A stretch of 64,000 bases of DNA from Natronococcus sp. CG52 (GCF_023913515.1 NZ_CP099391.1:3720001-3784000); one strand, 5' to 3'; shown: positions 1 to 9,650, numbered from the stretch's first letter. Notes: generated from the sequence alone by a model not told the origin. Numbers and translations are program-made.

Positions 1-336
1 TTCGCGAGCGAGGCCAACGCCGAGGCCGTCGACGACGTCCTCGAGCACGTCTCGCCCGAGGAGTCCGACCTCGAGACCGGCGGCGACGAGCTCGAGGGCC
101 TGACGTTCGTCTTTACGGGGTCACTCGAAGACGTCACTCGAAGCGAGGCCCAGGAGACCGTCGAGGCCCACGGCGCGAACGCGGCGGGCAGCGTCTCGGG
201 GAACACGGATTACCTCGTCGTCGGGGAGAACCCCGGACAGACGAAGCGCGACGACGCCGAAGCCAACGACGTGCCGATCGTCGACGAGGACGAGTTCCGG
301 GAGCTACTCGCGGAGCGCGGGATCGACCTCGAGTAA
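1..336 (+). CDS. ligA: NAD-dependent DNA ligase LigA, C-terminal fragment (BRCT domain)
   Basis: The window opens inside this gene; 111 codons remain before the TAA at 334-336. From about residue 36 the fragment reads as a BRCT domain: it starts at GLTFVFTGSLE, continues through a helix with SEAQETVEAHGA, then GNTDYLVVGENPG and a closing segment DEDEFRELLAERG. That order is typical of the C-terminal BRCT domain of bacterial-type NAD-dependent DNA ligases, which seal nicks during replication and repair; haloarchaea often carry LigA beside an ATP-dependent ligase. The catalytic adenylation and OB domains are outside the window, so the family call rests on the BRCT tail alone. Another BRCT-ending protein is possible but less likely. 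Confidence 0.85.
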   Translation, partial: FASEANAEAVDDVLEHVSPEESDLETGGDELEGLTFVFTGSLEDVTRSEAQETVEAHGANAAGSVSGNTDYLVVGENPGQTKRDDAEANDVPIVDEDEFRELLAERGIDLE

Positions 337-565
337 TCGAACTGGGGAGACGGACACCAGCGGTGGCGCGTGCCGTCTCGCGATGAACGGCGGTGAATCG
401 CGAGACGAAGCCGCGCGAGCGAATCGGCTGGGGAGGACGTGGAATCCCGAGTGCTCGTGCGAGCAGGACGCTCGGATTCACGAACCCAGGCACGTGCGCA
501 CGGTTCGAGTTCGTGATCACGTCCCGAGCCACGATTACGGGGAGACGACCGACAGCGTTCCCAAC

Positions 566-1543
566 CTATTCCTCTGGAAGCCGTCCGGCGATCGACTCGA
601 GCGCCTCGAGCCCCTGCACCTCGCCCTCGCGTTCCGGAAGCGTGACAACCTCGAGGCCGGGAAACGTCTCCCGAATCTCCCCCACCCGCCGTTCGTGGCG
701 CTCGCGTCGCGACTGACAGCGCGAACAGTCCTCGTCGGGGTTCTCGAGCACCTGGTTTACCACGAGCCGTTCCACCGACACGTCGGCCTCGCGAAGCCGG
801 TCGACGAGCCGCTCCGACTCGGCGATGGCCATCCCCTCGGGGAGCAAGACAACGCGGAACTCGGTCCGCTCGGGATCGACGAGCAGTTCGCGGGCGCGCT
901 CGAGGCGCGCCTGGAACGCGGCGAGGTCGTCTTCCTCCTCCCTGCTTCCGGACATCATCGACATCGGGCCGAGCATCGCGCTCCGGGCCGCGTTCCCGAT
1001 CCGGCGAACCTGTCCGCGAAGCGAGCGCGCCGTCTCGAGCGCCAGCCCCATCACCTCGGGCGTGTCGAACAGCCTGAGGGTGTGGCCCGTCGGCGCGGTG
1101 TCGAAGACGACGACGTCCCACTCCCCCGAGTCGACGAACTCGACGAGCAGGTCCAGCGCAGCGATCTCGTCGCTCCCGGCCGGCGTTCCCGAGGCGAAGA
1201 GCCGCTCGATCTCCTCGTCCTCGAGTCGAATGCCCGCCCGGCGGAGGTCGGCGGCCAGCGCCCGGGTCAGGTCCTCGTAGCGTTCCCTGCGCGTCTCCGG
1301 ATCGATCTCGACGGCCCAGAGCCCGCCCGATTCCGCGGCTGAACCGGTTGCTACGCCGTCGAGATCGAGCGCCGTCGGCTCCGGGCCGAGGTCGGCGTCG
1401 AACGAGTCGGCCAGCGAGTGAGCCGGATCCGTCGAGACGACGAGCGTCTCCCGGCCCTCGGCCGCGAGACGGCGGCCGGTCGCCGCCGCGCAGGTCGTCT
1501 TGCCGACGCCGCCCTTGCCGCCGTAGAGGATGCAGTCGGTCAC
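566..1543 (-). CDS. ArsA/Get3-type anion-transporting ATPase
   Basis: A 325-residue P-loop ATPase starting at GTG (1541-1543). The deviant Walker A GGKGGVGKTT is at residues 8-17, with the paired-lysine pattern of the ArsA/Get3/MinD class, followed by STDPAHSLADSF (switch I-like) and VVVFDTAPTGHTLRLF (Walker B and switch II). Near the C terminus, CSRCQSRR gives the CxxC used by Get3 homodimers to bind zinc. The family includes arsenite-pump ATPases and Get3 factors that deliver tail-anchored proteins to membranes. No arsenic genes are nearby and the protein has a single ATPase half, so a Get3-like targeting role is more likely than arsenic export; this is inference. It is monocistronic as far as can be seen. 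Confidence 0.9.
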   Translation of the reverse strand: MTDCILYGGKGGVGKTTCAAATGRRLAAEGRETLVVSTDPAHSLADSFDADLGPEPTALDLDGVATGSAAESGGLWAVEIDPETRRERYEDLTRALAADLRRAGIRLEDEEIERLFASGTPAGSDEIAALDLLVEFVDSGEWDVVVFDTAPTGHTLRLFDTPEVMGLALETARSLRGQVRRIGNAARSAMLGPMSMMSGSREEEDDLAAFQARLERARELLVDPERTEFRVVLLPEGMAIAESERLVDRLREADVSVERLVVNQVLENPDEDCSRCQSRRERHERRVGEIRETFPGLEVVTLPEREGEVQGLEALESIAGRLPEE

Positions 1544-1657
1544 GCGCTCGAGTACGCCGCTCGGACACCTAATTCAATTCGCAGGGTGTCTCGAGTATCT
1601 CGCCGACTGAGGGGAACGGCGGACTGCAGTAAAACGGGCTCCCGGACGACCGCGGCG

Positions 1658-2623
1658 TTAGAGGTCGACCCGATCGAACCGGTAGAGCGCGACGGCGATC
1701 GGCGCGACGATCCAGAACAGGAGGATCAGGAACGCGAACCAGTCCTGGAGGTAGAACGGGATGTCGCCGCCGAACATGACCTCCTCGAGCTGGACGTCCA
1801 GGTCGGACTCCGCGGCACCCGTCACGATCGACAGCGCGTTGTTGTAGGCGTATCCGGGATCGATCGACTCGATGAAGAAGGCCCAGTCGGGCAGCCGTTC
1901 GGGTTCGAACGTCTCGCCGTTGAGCGTCATCGTGTACGTCTCGCCCGAGATGTAACCGCGGTCCATCAGGAGCCGAAGGGCCGACATGATGGCGTTCCAG
2001 ACGATGTAGAAGAGGACGAAGACGCCGACCATCGCCGCTCCCGCGATCGTCGTCGAGCGAGTCAGCGAGGAGAGCGAGACGGCGATGCTCGTGTAGGCGA
2101 CGCCGTAGAGGATCGACATCGCGAGCAGCCCGAGGTAGTCGGCGATATCGAAGCTCCCGAGCAGCGCGGCGACGATGATCGCCGCGAGGACGAACCCGAC
2201 GACCAGCGAGAGCGACAGGACGGCCGACCGGCCGATCAGCTTCCCGAGGAGGACGTCCTTCCGCGAGTGGGGAAGCGACAGCAGGATCTTGATGCTGCCG
2301 GATTCGCGCTCGCCGGCGATGGCTTTCCAGCCCAGGATCAGCGAGATCAGCGGGAGGATGAGCCGCGTGATCTCGCTGACGAAGACGACGAGCACTTCCG
2401 TCGTCACGCCCTGCGCCGCGAGGTCTTCGCCGAAGTACGAGACGACGCCGGTCAGCGCGACCAGCAGCGTGAAGAAGAAGATGCTCAGCCCCCAGAACAT
2501 CCACGAGCGGACGGAGTCCTGGAAGTCCTTCTTCGCGACGGCGCGGACGCTCTCGAGGTGGATGGAGCTCGCGGATGACGACCGATCGCTCCCACCCGTT
2601 CCGGTGCCGGTTTCGGAGCTCAT
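1658..2623 (-). CDS. ABC-2 type transporter permease
   Basis: A 321-residue polytopic membrane protein. A hydrophilic Ser/Gly-rich N terminus (about 25 residues) precedes VRAVAKKDFQDSVRSWMFW, the usual cytoplasmic entry of NosY/ABC-2 permeases, then about six membrane segments with a large extracellular loop between the first two and another after residue 210. The motif ERESGSIKILLSLPHSR is the conserved cytoplasmic helix that contacts the ATPase. Its ATG overlaps the stop of the upstream ATPase gene (ATGA, 2620-2623), so the two are translationally coupled and form one exporter. Substrate cannot be told from sequence; NosFY-like copper-site or generic export roles are both possible. Confidence 0.9.
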   Translation of the reverse strand: MSSETGTGTGGSDRSSSASSIHLESVRAVAKKDFQDSVRSWMFWGLSIFFFTLLVALTGVVSYFGEDLAAQGVTTEVLVVFVSEITRLILPLISLILGWKAIAGERESGSIKILLSLPHSRKDVLLGKLIGRSAVLSLSLVVGFVLAAIIVAALLGSFDIADYLGLLAMSILYGVAYTSIAVSLSSLTRSTTIAGAAMVGVFVLFYIVWNAIMSALRLLMDRGYISGETYTMTLNGETFEPERLPDWAFFIESIDPGYAYNNALSIVTGAAESDLDVQLEEVMFGGDIPFYLQDWFAFLILLFWIVAPIAVALYRFDRVDL

Positions 2624-3540
2624 CGAGCCTGCACCTCCGTCGTGTACGAGCGGAAGACGTCGTCGAGCGACGCCTTGGCCGTCGAGAAGTCCCGCACTTC
2701 GACGCCGCGGTCCTCGAGTTCACCGAGGACGGCCGTCTTCGATCCCTCGACCTGGACGACCAGCGTCGGGGGCTGTTCGCCCTCGACAACTGCGTTCGAA
2801 ACGTCCGGCAGCGACCGAACGGCGTGGAGCGCGTCGTCGTCGATCCGGTCGACCGTGACCCGGAGGGTCGTTCCCTCGCTGACGGAGTCCCGGAGCCCCT
2901 CGACGGAGTCGACGGCGACCATCTCGCCGTCCCGGAGGATGCCGACGCGGTCACAGACCGCCTCGACCTGCTCCATGATGTGACTCGAGAAGAACACCGT
3001 CGCGCCGCGTTCGTTCTCCCGGCGGACGATCTCTCGCATCTCGCGTGCTCCGTTGGGGTCGAGTCCGGTGGAGGGCTCGTCGAGGATCAACAGCTCCGGC
3101 TCGCCGACGAGCGCCATCGCCAGCATGAGCCGTTGGGCCATCCCCTTCGAGTAGCCGCCGGCCTTCTTGTCGAGGGCGTCGACCAGGTCGACTCGCTCGA
3201 GCAGCCGTACGGGGTCGTCGTCGACGCCCTTGGACTCCATGGCGAACTCGAGGTGTTGGCGAGCGGTGAGTCGTTCGTAGGTCTGGTATCCCTCGGGGAG
3301 AACGCCGGTTCTCGAGCGGATCTCCCGACTGTGCGTCTGCGCGTCGAGTCCGAGCACTTCGATCTGACCGGCGGTCGGACGGACGAAATCGAGGAGGGCG
3401 TTGATCGTCGTCGACTTCCCGGCGCCGTTCGGGCCGAGAAAGCCGAACACCTCGCCCTCTTCGACCTGAAACGAGAGGTCGTCGAGCGCGAGCGTCTGAC
3501 CGTACCTCTTGGTCAGGCCGTCGACTGCGATGGCGGGCAT
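2620..3540 (-). CDS. ABC transporter ATP-binding protein
   Basis: A 306-residue ABC ATPase counted from the ATG at 3538-3540; an in-frame GTG six codons upstream (3558) is an alternative start. It shows Walker A GPNGAGKST (about residues 36-44), signature region YSKGMAQRLMLAMAL, Walker B ELLILDEPSTGLDP and switch histidine in FFSSHIMEQ. The C-terminal 90 residues form the usual DUF4162-like extension of ABC-2 exporters (CcmA/DrrA type). It overlaps the permease gene by four bases, so it energises that permease. A divergent region upstream is shared with a secreted beta-propeller gene and carries repeated ACCGGTC boxes, a possible regulatory site. Confidence 0.93.
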   Translation of the reverse strand: MPAIAVDGLTKRYGQTLALDDLSFQVEEGEVFGFLGPNGAGKSTTINALLDFVRPTAGQIEVLGLDAQTHSREIRSRTGVLPEGYQTYERLTARQHLEFAMESKGVDDDPVRLLERVDLVDALDKKAGGYSKGMAQRLMLAMALVGEPELLILDEPSTGLDPNGAREMREIVRRENERGATVFFSSHIMEQVEAVCDRVGILRDGEMVAVDSVEGLRDSVSEGTTLRVTVDRIDDDALHAVRSLPDVSNAVVEGEQPPTLVVQVEGSKTAVLGELEDRGVEVRDFSTAKASLDDVFRSYTTEVQAR

Positions 3541-3631
3541 GTCTAGCCGTGTGGTCACACCGTCCGCCGATAAGGTTTGTTACTCGAGCGGGAAAATTAC
3601 GGCCGGCGATTCGGAGAATCATAAGCGTCTC

Positions 3632-3698
3632 GACCGGTCGGATCGATTGACCGGTCGACCTTGATCGTAACGGCCAAGCCGTCGAATCCAACCGGTCG
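3632..3698. promoter_or_regulatory. Repeated ACCGGTC boxes in a divergent promoter region
   Basis: The 8-base palindrome GACCGGTC occurs at 3632-3639 and 3649-3656 (17 bases apart), with ACCGGTCG again at 3691-3698 and an overlapping GGTCGACC palindrome at 3653-3660. The cluster sits between the ABC exporter genes (minus strand) and the beta-propeller gene (plus strand), where an operator would be expected. A TATA-like GATAATAAT lies at about 3768-3776, roughly 25-30 bases before the plus-strand start at 3801. Binding is inferred from spacing only. Confidence 0.35.
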
Positions 3699-3800
3699 AA
3701 ACCGTTCGATTTCGTTTCATTCTCGTTCGCAACAGTTGACGAGGAGATAAGTTCGCATAGTGACCTGATAATAATGAAACTGGTAGGTGTGAAGACCCGC

Positions 3801-5519
3801 ATGTCGGATTGGAACCGACGGTCGGTACTGGCGACTGGTGCAGCGCTTTCGATCAGCGGGTTCGCGTCGATCGGCGCCGGATCCGAGGGGGACGACGCCG
3901 CGGGTTTGCCAGATTCGGACGTCGACCCTAACCCGGGGATGGTGGACGAGGATTGGCCGTCGTTCGCCGGCGACGCCGGCCACGCGCGGTTTATCGAAGA
4001 CGGCCATGAGTTCGACGGCGACGAACTCGAGGTCGCCTGGACCGTCGACGGCGACTCGGTAAGTCACGGAGCCGCAAGTTCGCTGGCGGTCGCCGTCGCC
4101 GACGGCACCGTCTACGCGACCGGTCCCGTCGGCGCCTACGACGCGGCCGACGGCTCGCTGCGCTGGGAGAACGACGACCTCGACGTGCACAAGCCGTCGG
4201 TCGTCGGCGATACCGTCTACGTGACGGGCGAGGAACTCTACGCGCTCGACGTTTCGGACGGCAGCGTCCGCTGGCAGACCGAGTTCGCACCCGAGGAGCC
4301 GATCGAGAGCCAGACGGTCGCCTACGGAGCCGCGTTCGTCGTCGCCGACGGCACGCTGTACGCCCTCGAGGCCGACGACGGTTCGGTCCGGTGGGAGATC
4401 GACTCGGTCACCGTCGAAACGGGCGCCGACGAGGACGAAGAGGAGTTCGACTTCCACGCCACTACCGCCGCGGCGAACGGCGTCGTCTACGCCACGGTCG
4501 GGGAGAACTGGTCGGGAGCCGGGCTCGCGCTCGAGCCCGAAACCGGCGACGAGATCTGGCGAACTGATCGCTTGGAGAGGGGAAGCTACCAGGTTCGCGC
4601 GACGGAGACTGCGGTCCTCCTGGACAGGCTCTCGTACGCTCGACCCATCACCGACGCACAGACGGGCGAGGGAATCGGAAAAGTTCCCTCCGAAGGAGTC
4701 GACGCCGTGATCGGCAACGAGCTGTACGCCGGCGGGGGCGACTTCACGTTCAGCGTGGGTCGATTCGACGGTTCCGAGACGGGCGTGGAAGCACAACTTC
4801 GCTACAATAACGTCTCGTCCGTCATCAGCGGCGACACCGTCTACGCCTACTTCTACGAGCCGTCCCACCCCGATATCGAGTACGACGAGGATCTGGTCGC
4901 CTTTGACACGGACGAGGGCACCGCAAAGTGGGTGCTGGACGGATCGGAGCTGCCGGTCGGACCGATCTGTGCGATCAGCGACGAGACGATCTACGTCGCA
5001 CACGACGACGAACTCGTCGCGCTCCGCGAACCAACGGACGAAGACGAGGGCGAGGAACAGCCCGACGAGGGAGACGAGGACGACGAGAGCGACGACGAAC
5101 ACGGTGACGGGGACGAACCCGAAGACGGGGGCGGCCAGCAGGAAGGCGAGGACGAAGAGGACGACCAGCAGGAAGACGAAAGCGACGGCGATGAAGACGA
5201 GTACGAAGGCGACGAGGACGACTGCCCGTCCGACTGTCCGGACGACGACCCGGCCGGCGGAGACGGATCCGGGGACGACGATGACGAGAGTGAGGTCGGA
5301 GACGACGACAGCGACAGCGATTCGGAGATCGGAGACGACGGAGCCGGAGACGAAACGGACGACGAAAGTGGGGACGCCGGAGACGGAAACGAGACGGACG
5401 ATACCGACGCCGACGACGAAATGCCCGGCTTCACGACCGGCGCCGGACTCGCCGGCGGGGCGGCGACGCTCGAGTGGCTTCGCCGGCGGGCCGACGCGGA
5501 CGACGAACCGGCCGAGTAA
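3801..5519 (+). CDS. Secreted PQQ-type beta-propeller protein with acidic stalk and PGF-CTERM-like end
   Basis: A 572-residue protein started at ATG 3801, since the Tat motif NRRSVLATGAALSISG then falls at the N terminus; an in-frame ATG at 3774 would add nine residues. Residues 50-410 contain repeats of the PQQ/BamB type: TVYATGPVGAYDAADGSLRWE, TLYALEADDGSVRWE and similar blades. Residues about 415-545 are almost entirely Asp/Glu with Gly/Ser, like a spacer stalk. The end reads MPGFTTGAGLAGGAATLEW followed by Arg residues, resembling the PGF-CTERM archaeosortase signal, though with an unusual acidic tail after the arginines. Probably a cell-surface protein; ligand and activity unknown. Confidence 0.85.
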   Translation: MSDWNRRSVLATGAALSISGFASIGAGSEGDDAAGLPDSDVDPNPGMVDEDWPSFAGDAGHARFIEDGHEFDGDELEVAWTVDGDSVSHGAASSLAVAVADGTVYATGPVGAYDAADGSLRWENDDLDVHKPSVVGDTVYVTGEELYALDVSDGSVRWQTEFAPEEPIESQTVAYGAAFVVADGTLYALEADDGSVRWEIDSVTVETGADEDEEEFDFHATTAAANGVVYATVGENWSGAGLALEPETGDEIWRTDRLERGSYQVRATETAVLLDRLSYARPITDAQTGEGIGKVPSEGVDAVIGNELYAGGGDFTFSVGRFDGSETGVEAQLRYNNVSSVISGDTVYAYFYEPSHPDIEYDEDLVAFDTDEGTAKWVLDGSELPVGPICAISDETIYVAHDDELVALREPTDEDEGEEQPDEGDEDDESDDEHGDGDEPEDGGGQQEGEDEEDDQQEDESDGDEDEYEGDEDDCPSDCPDDDPAGGDGSGDDDDESEVGDDDSDSDSEIGDDGAGDETDDESGDAGDGNETDDTDADDEMPGFTTGAGLAGGAATLEWLRRRADADDEPAE

Positions 5520-5590
5520 CGGAGTTTCGGCTGCGACGATCTCGAGCGGGATCGACGCGACCGTCGCTCGAGGCGTCCGAACTCGCGTCG

Positions 5591-5854
5591 CTAGATCGCT
5601 TCGTCGGGGTCGTACCGGTCGGCGGTGCGGTCGACCTCCGTCGCGTACCGCTCCCGGGTTTCGGCGTCGGACACCGCCTCGAGTTGCGCCGGCTGCAGGT
5701 CCTTCGCCGCGGTCACCGTCGACCCGGTCGCGGCCGAGGCGGCCAGCTCGCGGCGATAGACGGACTCGCCGTCCGGCGTCGCGTAGGCCAGGGTGACGAG
5801 CCCCTTGTCGTCGTACTCCCGTTCGACCAGCCAGCAGCGGATCTCCTCGCTCAT
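5591..5854 (-). CDS. Small conserved haloarchaeal protein, function unknown
   Basis: An 87-residue acidic protein, counted from the ATG of MSEEIRCWLVERE at 5854; an upstream in-frame start at 5878 would add eight residues. It has alternating strand-like N-terminal segments (CWLVERE, GLVTLAYATPDGESVYRRE) and a helical C terminus (LQPAQLEAVSDAETRERYATEVDRTA). No catalytic motif, cysteine pair or membrane segment. It lies between the beta-propeller gene and uvrC, convergent with the former. The codon pattern is coding-like and typical for this genome. I do not recognise its family. Confidence 0.7.
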   Translation of the reverse strand: MSEEIRCWLVEREYDDKGLVTLAYATPDGESVYRRELAASAATGSTVTAAKDLQPAQLEAVSDAETRERYATEVDRTADRYDPDEAI

Positions 5855-5941
5855 GGTCGGACGTGGTGAGTCCACCACCGAGAATGTACCGCGTCGGCCC
5901 GAGGAGTCAGGCTGAAACCTCCCGCCGCCCTAGGGCCGCCG

Positions 5942-7729
5942 ATGAACGCCGACGGGGTTCGGGATCGCGCGCAGTCGCTGCCTCGAGAGCCGGGCGTCTA
6001 CCAGTTTCGGGCCGACGGAGCGACCCTCTACGTCGGCAAGGCGGTCGACATCCGGGACCGGGTCCGCTCCTACGCCGACCCGCGGAGCGCCCGTATTCGT
6101 CGGATGGTCGACCGCGCCGACGAGATCGAGATCGCCGTCACCGACACCGAGACGCAGGCGCTGTTGCTCGAGGCGAACCTCATCAAGCGCCACCAGCCTC
6201 GGTACAACGTCCGGCTCAAGGACGACAAGTCCTATCCGATGGTCCAGTTGACGAACCACGAGGCTCCGCAGATCGAAATCACTCGCGACCCCAACGAGTC
6301 CGCAACCGTCTTCGGCCCCTACACGAACAAGCGCCAGGTCGAGACCGTCGTGAAGGCCCTGCGAGAAACGTACGGCGTCCGGGGCTGCTCGGACCACAAG
6401 TACGCCGGCCGGGACCGACCCTGCCTCGACTACGAGATGGGGCTCTGTACCGCGCCCTGCACCCGCGAGATCGACCTCGAGAGCTACGGGGAGGACGTCA
6501 CCGCCGTCGAGCGCTTCCTCGAGGGCGAGACCGGCATCCTCGCCGATCCGCTCCGCCGGGAGATGGAGGCCGCCGCCCAGGATCGGAACTTCGAGCGCGC
6601 GGCGAACCTCCGGGACCGACTCGAGACCGTCGAGGCCTTCCACGGCGAGGGCGGCGAGGCGGTCCAGTCGGTCGGCGACGAGCGCGCCGTCGACGTCCTC
6701 GGCGTCGCCATCGAGGGCGGGGACGCGACCGTCGCCCGCCTGCGCGCGGAGAACGGGAAGCTGGTCGACCGGGATCGGCACACGCTCGAGGCGCCCGGCC
6801 CCGGCGGCGGCGCGCCGGCCGAGCCCTCGAGCGGCGGACTCGAGATCGACCCCGAAGAGGAGGGCGTCCCCGCCGTTCTCGCCGCCTTTATCGTCCAGTA
6901 CTACGCCGAGCGCGACCTGCCCGACGCCCTGTTGCTGCCCGAACGCCACGAGGACGAGGAGGTCGCGGCCTGGCTCGAGGCCGAGGGCGTCTCCGTGCGA
7001 GTCCCCGGCGCGGGCCGGGAGGCCAAACTCGTCGACCTCGCGCTGAAGAACGCCCGGCGCAACGTCGGCGGCCGCGACGAGTGCGGCATGCTCGCGGACG
7101 CGCTCGAGATCGATTCGGCCCGCCGGATCGAGGGCTTCGACGTGAGCCACGCCCACGGAAAGTCCGCGGTGGGGAGCGACGTCACGTTCGTCGACGGCAG
7201 CGCCGAGAAGGCCGACTATCGCCGGAAGAAGCTCACGGACGAGAACGACGACTACGCGAACATGCGGGCGCTGCTCGAGTGGCGCGCTCTCCGGGCCGTC
7301 GAGGGGCGCGACGAGCGTCCCGACCCCGATCTGTTGCTGATCGACGGCGGCGAGGGACAGCTCGAGGCGGCCCGGGACGCGCTCGAGGAGGTTGGCTGGG
7401 ACGTGCCCGCCGTCGCGCTCGCGAAGGCCGAAGAGCGCGTCATCACTCCCCGTCGCGAGTTCGCCTGGCCAAACGACGCGCCGCACCTGCACCTCCTGCA
7501 GCGAGTTCGGGACGAGGCCCACCGCTTCGCGGTCCAGTACCACCAGACGGTCCGCGACGAGGTGAAGACGGTGCTGGACGACGTCCCCGGGATCGGCCCC
7601 GAGACGCGCAAACGGCTACTGGGTCGGTTCGGCAGCGTGGAGAACGTTCGGGAGGCGAGTCTCGAGGACCTACGGAGCGTCGCGGGCGTAGGCGAGAAGA
7701 CGGCCCGAACGGTCAAGGAGCGACTGTAG
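5942..7729 (+). CDS. uvrC: Excinuclease ABC subunit C
   Basis: A 595-residue UvrC. In order: the GIY-YIG nuclease for the 3' incision ([20 protein letters not shown] to about residue 90), a Cys-rich linker ([22 protein letters not shown]), the UvrB-binding UVR motif (residues 205-235, [23 protein letters not shown]), the RNase H-like 5' nuclease with catalytic Asp in [19 protein letters not shown], and a tandem helix-hairpin-helix ([28 protein letters not shown]). It works with UvrA and UvrB in nucleotide excision repair; uvrB is about 4 kb downstream on the opposite strand, so they are not one operon. Length and domains are complete. Confidence 0.97.
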   Translation: MNADGVRDRAQSLPREPGVYQFRADGATLYVGKAVDIRDRVRSYADPRSARIRRMVDRADEIEIAVTDTETQALLLEANLIKRHQPRYNVRLKDDKSYPMVQLTNHEAPQIEITRDPNESATVFGPYTNKRQVETVVKALRETYGVRGCSDHKYAGRDRPCLDYEMGLCTAPCTREIDLESYGEDVTAVERFLEGETGILADPLRREMEAAAQDRNFERAANLRDRLETVEAFHGEGGEAVQSVGDERAVDVLGVAIEGGDATVARLRAENGKLVDRDRHTLEAPGPGGGAPAEPSSGGLEIDPEEEGVPAVLAAFIVQYYAERDLPDALLLPERHEDEEVAAWLEAEGVSVRVPGAGREAKLVDLALKNARRNVGGRDECGMLADALEIDSARRIEGFDVSHAHGKSAVGSDVTFVDGSAEKADYRRKKLTDENDDYANMRALLEWRALRAVEGRDERPDPDLLLIDGGEGQLEAARDALEEVGWDVPAVALAKAEERVITPRREFAWPNDAPHLHLLQRVRDEAHRFAVQYHQTVRDEVKTVLDDVPGIGPETRKRLLGRFGSVENVREASLEDLRSVAGVGEKTARTVKERL

Positions 7730-7856
7730 GCGCCCTCACCCGGACGTCCCGCGGCGAGAGTGAGGCGAGGCCCCAAACTCGGCACGAATCTTTCACGAGG
7801 GTGAAAAATACGCGGTACACGGCGTTTGAGGCGAGAAAGTCGGCCGATTACGAAAT

Positions 7857-7867
7857 ATTTTAAATAC
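7857..7867 (+). promoter_or_regulatory. TATA-box region of the NhaC-type antiporter gene
   Basis: The AT-rich stretch TATTTTAAATA lies about 25-30 bases before the ATG at 7890, in otherwise G+C-rich DNA. This is the distance expected for a TATA box driving a leaderless haloarchaeal transcript starting at or next to the start codon. It also supports ATG 7890 over the upstream in-frame GTG at 7875. Confidence 0.5.
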
Positions 7868-7889
7868 AATAGGTGTGAAGCGCGTTAGC

Positions 7890-9554
7890 ATGGCATCAGA
7901 ATTCGGAGCACTGTCGCTGGTACCGCCGTTGCTGGCGATCGCACTCGCCATCGTTACTCGTCGAGCGCTGTTATCGCTGTTTATCGGCATCTGGGTCGGG
8001 GGCGCGCTCTTCGCTTCGAGGGGGGCCGAGGGGATCGTCGACTACGTCGTACTGCCGCTGTCAGGCGGCGTACAGGCGGTCGACTGGATCATCGGGTCGA
8101 TCGCCGACGAGTTCAACGCCCAAATCATCCTCTTCACGATGCTCATCGGCGCCGCGATCGCCCTCATCTGGCGGATGGGCGGGTCGATCGCCGTCGCCAA
8201 TTACGCGACCTCGCGGGTCGATTCCCACCGGAAGGTCGGCGTCGCTTCGTGGGTGCTCGGCCTGTTCTGGTTCTTCGACGACTACGCCAACACGGCGATC
8301 GTCGGCTCGGCGATGAAGGACATCGCCGACCAGATGAACATGTCGCGGGAGAAGTTTTCGTACATCCTCGACTCGACGGCGGCGCCCGTCGCCACGTTCG
8401 GCATCTCGAGCTGGGTCGCTTTCCAGATCAGCCTCATCGACAACGAACTCCCGGCACTGGAGGGCGAGACGCCCGGCGCGGTGGCGACGTTCTTGCGGTC
8501 GATCCCGTTCAACGTCTACTGCCTGCTGGCGATCGTCATGGTGTTGCTGATCGTGCTCACCCGCCGGGACTTCGGCGAGATGCTCGACGCGGAGACGCGC
8601 GCCCAGACCACGGGCAAGGTCAACCGCGACGGCGCCCAGCCGCTCCAGAGTATGAAAGACGACCTCGGGGAGATGGCCTCCGACAACCCTCGACTCCGGT
8701 CGTTCGTCGTGCCCGTCGCGGTGCTCGTGCTCGTCGTCATTTCCGGTGCGCTCTACACCGGCTTCTCGGCGATCGACGCCGGACCGGCCGACGTGTTCAC
8801 CGACTCCGACGCCCTCATCGACCTCGTCGACAACATGGACTTCATCGGCGCGCTCGTCTGGGGTTCGCTCGCCATGCTCGTGATGGGGATCGCCCTCGCA
8901 CTGTACGACGACGTGATGGACTTGAACGAGTCGATGGAGACCGTCATCGACGGATTCGCGGTCATGCTCAACGCCGTCAGCATCCTCGTGATGGCGTGGT
9001 CGATCGGAACCGTCGCCGGCGAACTCGGAACGGGAGAGTACGTCACCAGCGTCACGGAGGGTATCATCACGCCGGCACTGTTGCCGGTCGTGATCGTGCT
9101 CTCCGCGGCGATCATCTCGTTCTCGATCGGCACCTCGTGGGGGACCATGGGAATCATGACTCCCATCGCCGTTCCGATGGCGTGGGAGATCGGGAGCCAG
9201 TCGCCCGAACTGCTGGCGGTCGCCGTCGGCGCGGTGTTCTCGGGAGCGATCTTCGGCGACCACTGCTCGCCTATCTCCGATACGACCATCCTCTCGTCGA
9301 CGTTCGCCGGCGCCGACCACATCGACCACGTCCGAACGCAGATCTACTACGCCGCGACGGTGATGTTCGTGGCGATGCTCGTCTACCTCGCCTACGGCTT
9401 CACCGGCCTCACGCCGCTCGTGTTGCTGCCGGCGGGCGTGACGATCCTCGTCGGCCTCGTCTACGGCCTCTCCGAGTGGGACGCAGCGCGCAAGGGAATC
9501 GTCGCGAAGCCGTTCGCCGACACGACCGATCAAGAGGTTCCCGCCGACGACTGA
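7890..9554 (+). CDS. Na+/H+ antiporter, NhaC family
   Basis: A 554-residue integral membrane protein with about 11-12 predicted helices. Family signs include FWFFDDYANTAIVGSAMKDI (the conserved acidic helix, about residue 130) and SFSIGTSWGTMGIMTPIAVP followed by GAIFGDHCSPISDTTILSS, the classic NhaC C-terminal signature. It exchanges sodium (or another substrate) for protons in the cytoplasmic membrane, suiting a salt-adapted cell. The start at ATG 7890 is chosen because a TATA-like element sits at leaderless distance. Some NhaC relatives exchange organic acids such as malate and lactate, so ion specificity is not certain. Monocistronic. Confidence 0.93.
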   Translation: MASEFGALSLVPPLLAIALAIVTRRALLSLFIGIWVGGALFASRGAEGIVDYVVLPLSGGVQAVDWIIGSIADEFNAQIILFTMLIGAAIALIWRMGGSIAVANYATSRVDSHRKVGVASWVLGLFWFFDDYANTAIVGSAMKDIADQMNMSREKFSYILDSTAAPVATFGISSWVAFQISLIDNELPALEGETPGAVATFLRSIPFNVYCLLAIVMVLLIVLTRRDFGEMLDAETRAQTTGKVNRDGAQPLQSMKDDLGEMASDNPRLRSFVVPVAVLVLVVISGALYTGFSAIDAGPADVFTDSDALIDLVDNMDFIGALVWGSLAMLVMGIALALYDDVMDLNESMETVIDGFAVMLNAVSILVMAWSIGTVAGELGTGEYVTSVTEGIITPALLPVVIVLSAAIISFSIGTSWGTMGIMTPIAVPMAWEIGSQSPELLAVAVGAVFSGAIFGDHCSPISDTTILSSTFAGADHIDHVRTQIYYAATVMFVAMLVYLAYGFTGLTPLVLLPAGVTILVGLVYGLSEWDAARKGIVAKPFADTTDQEVPADD

Positions 9555-9650
9555 CTCGGACTCGCTCCGGGTCCGATCGGGTCGCCTCGAGACGAGTCGA
9601 AAACCCGGACGGTGCACAGTCCTATGCTGTTGGCGAGCGTAGTACAGTAC

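Noticed and set aside
566-1543. Calling the ArsA-type ATPase an arsenite pump
   Set aside because: No arsenic gene nearby, single ATPase half, and a Get3-type CxxC; Get3-like targeting is at least as likely.
210-1568. Long alternative open frame on the minus strand over the ArsA gene
   Set aside because: Composition is Arg/Gly-rich without any domain; it is the shadow of the ArsA frame in G+C-rich DNA.
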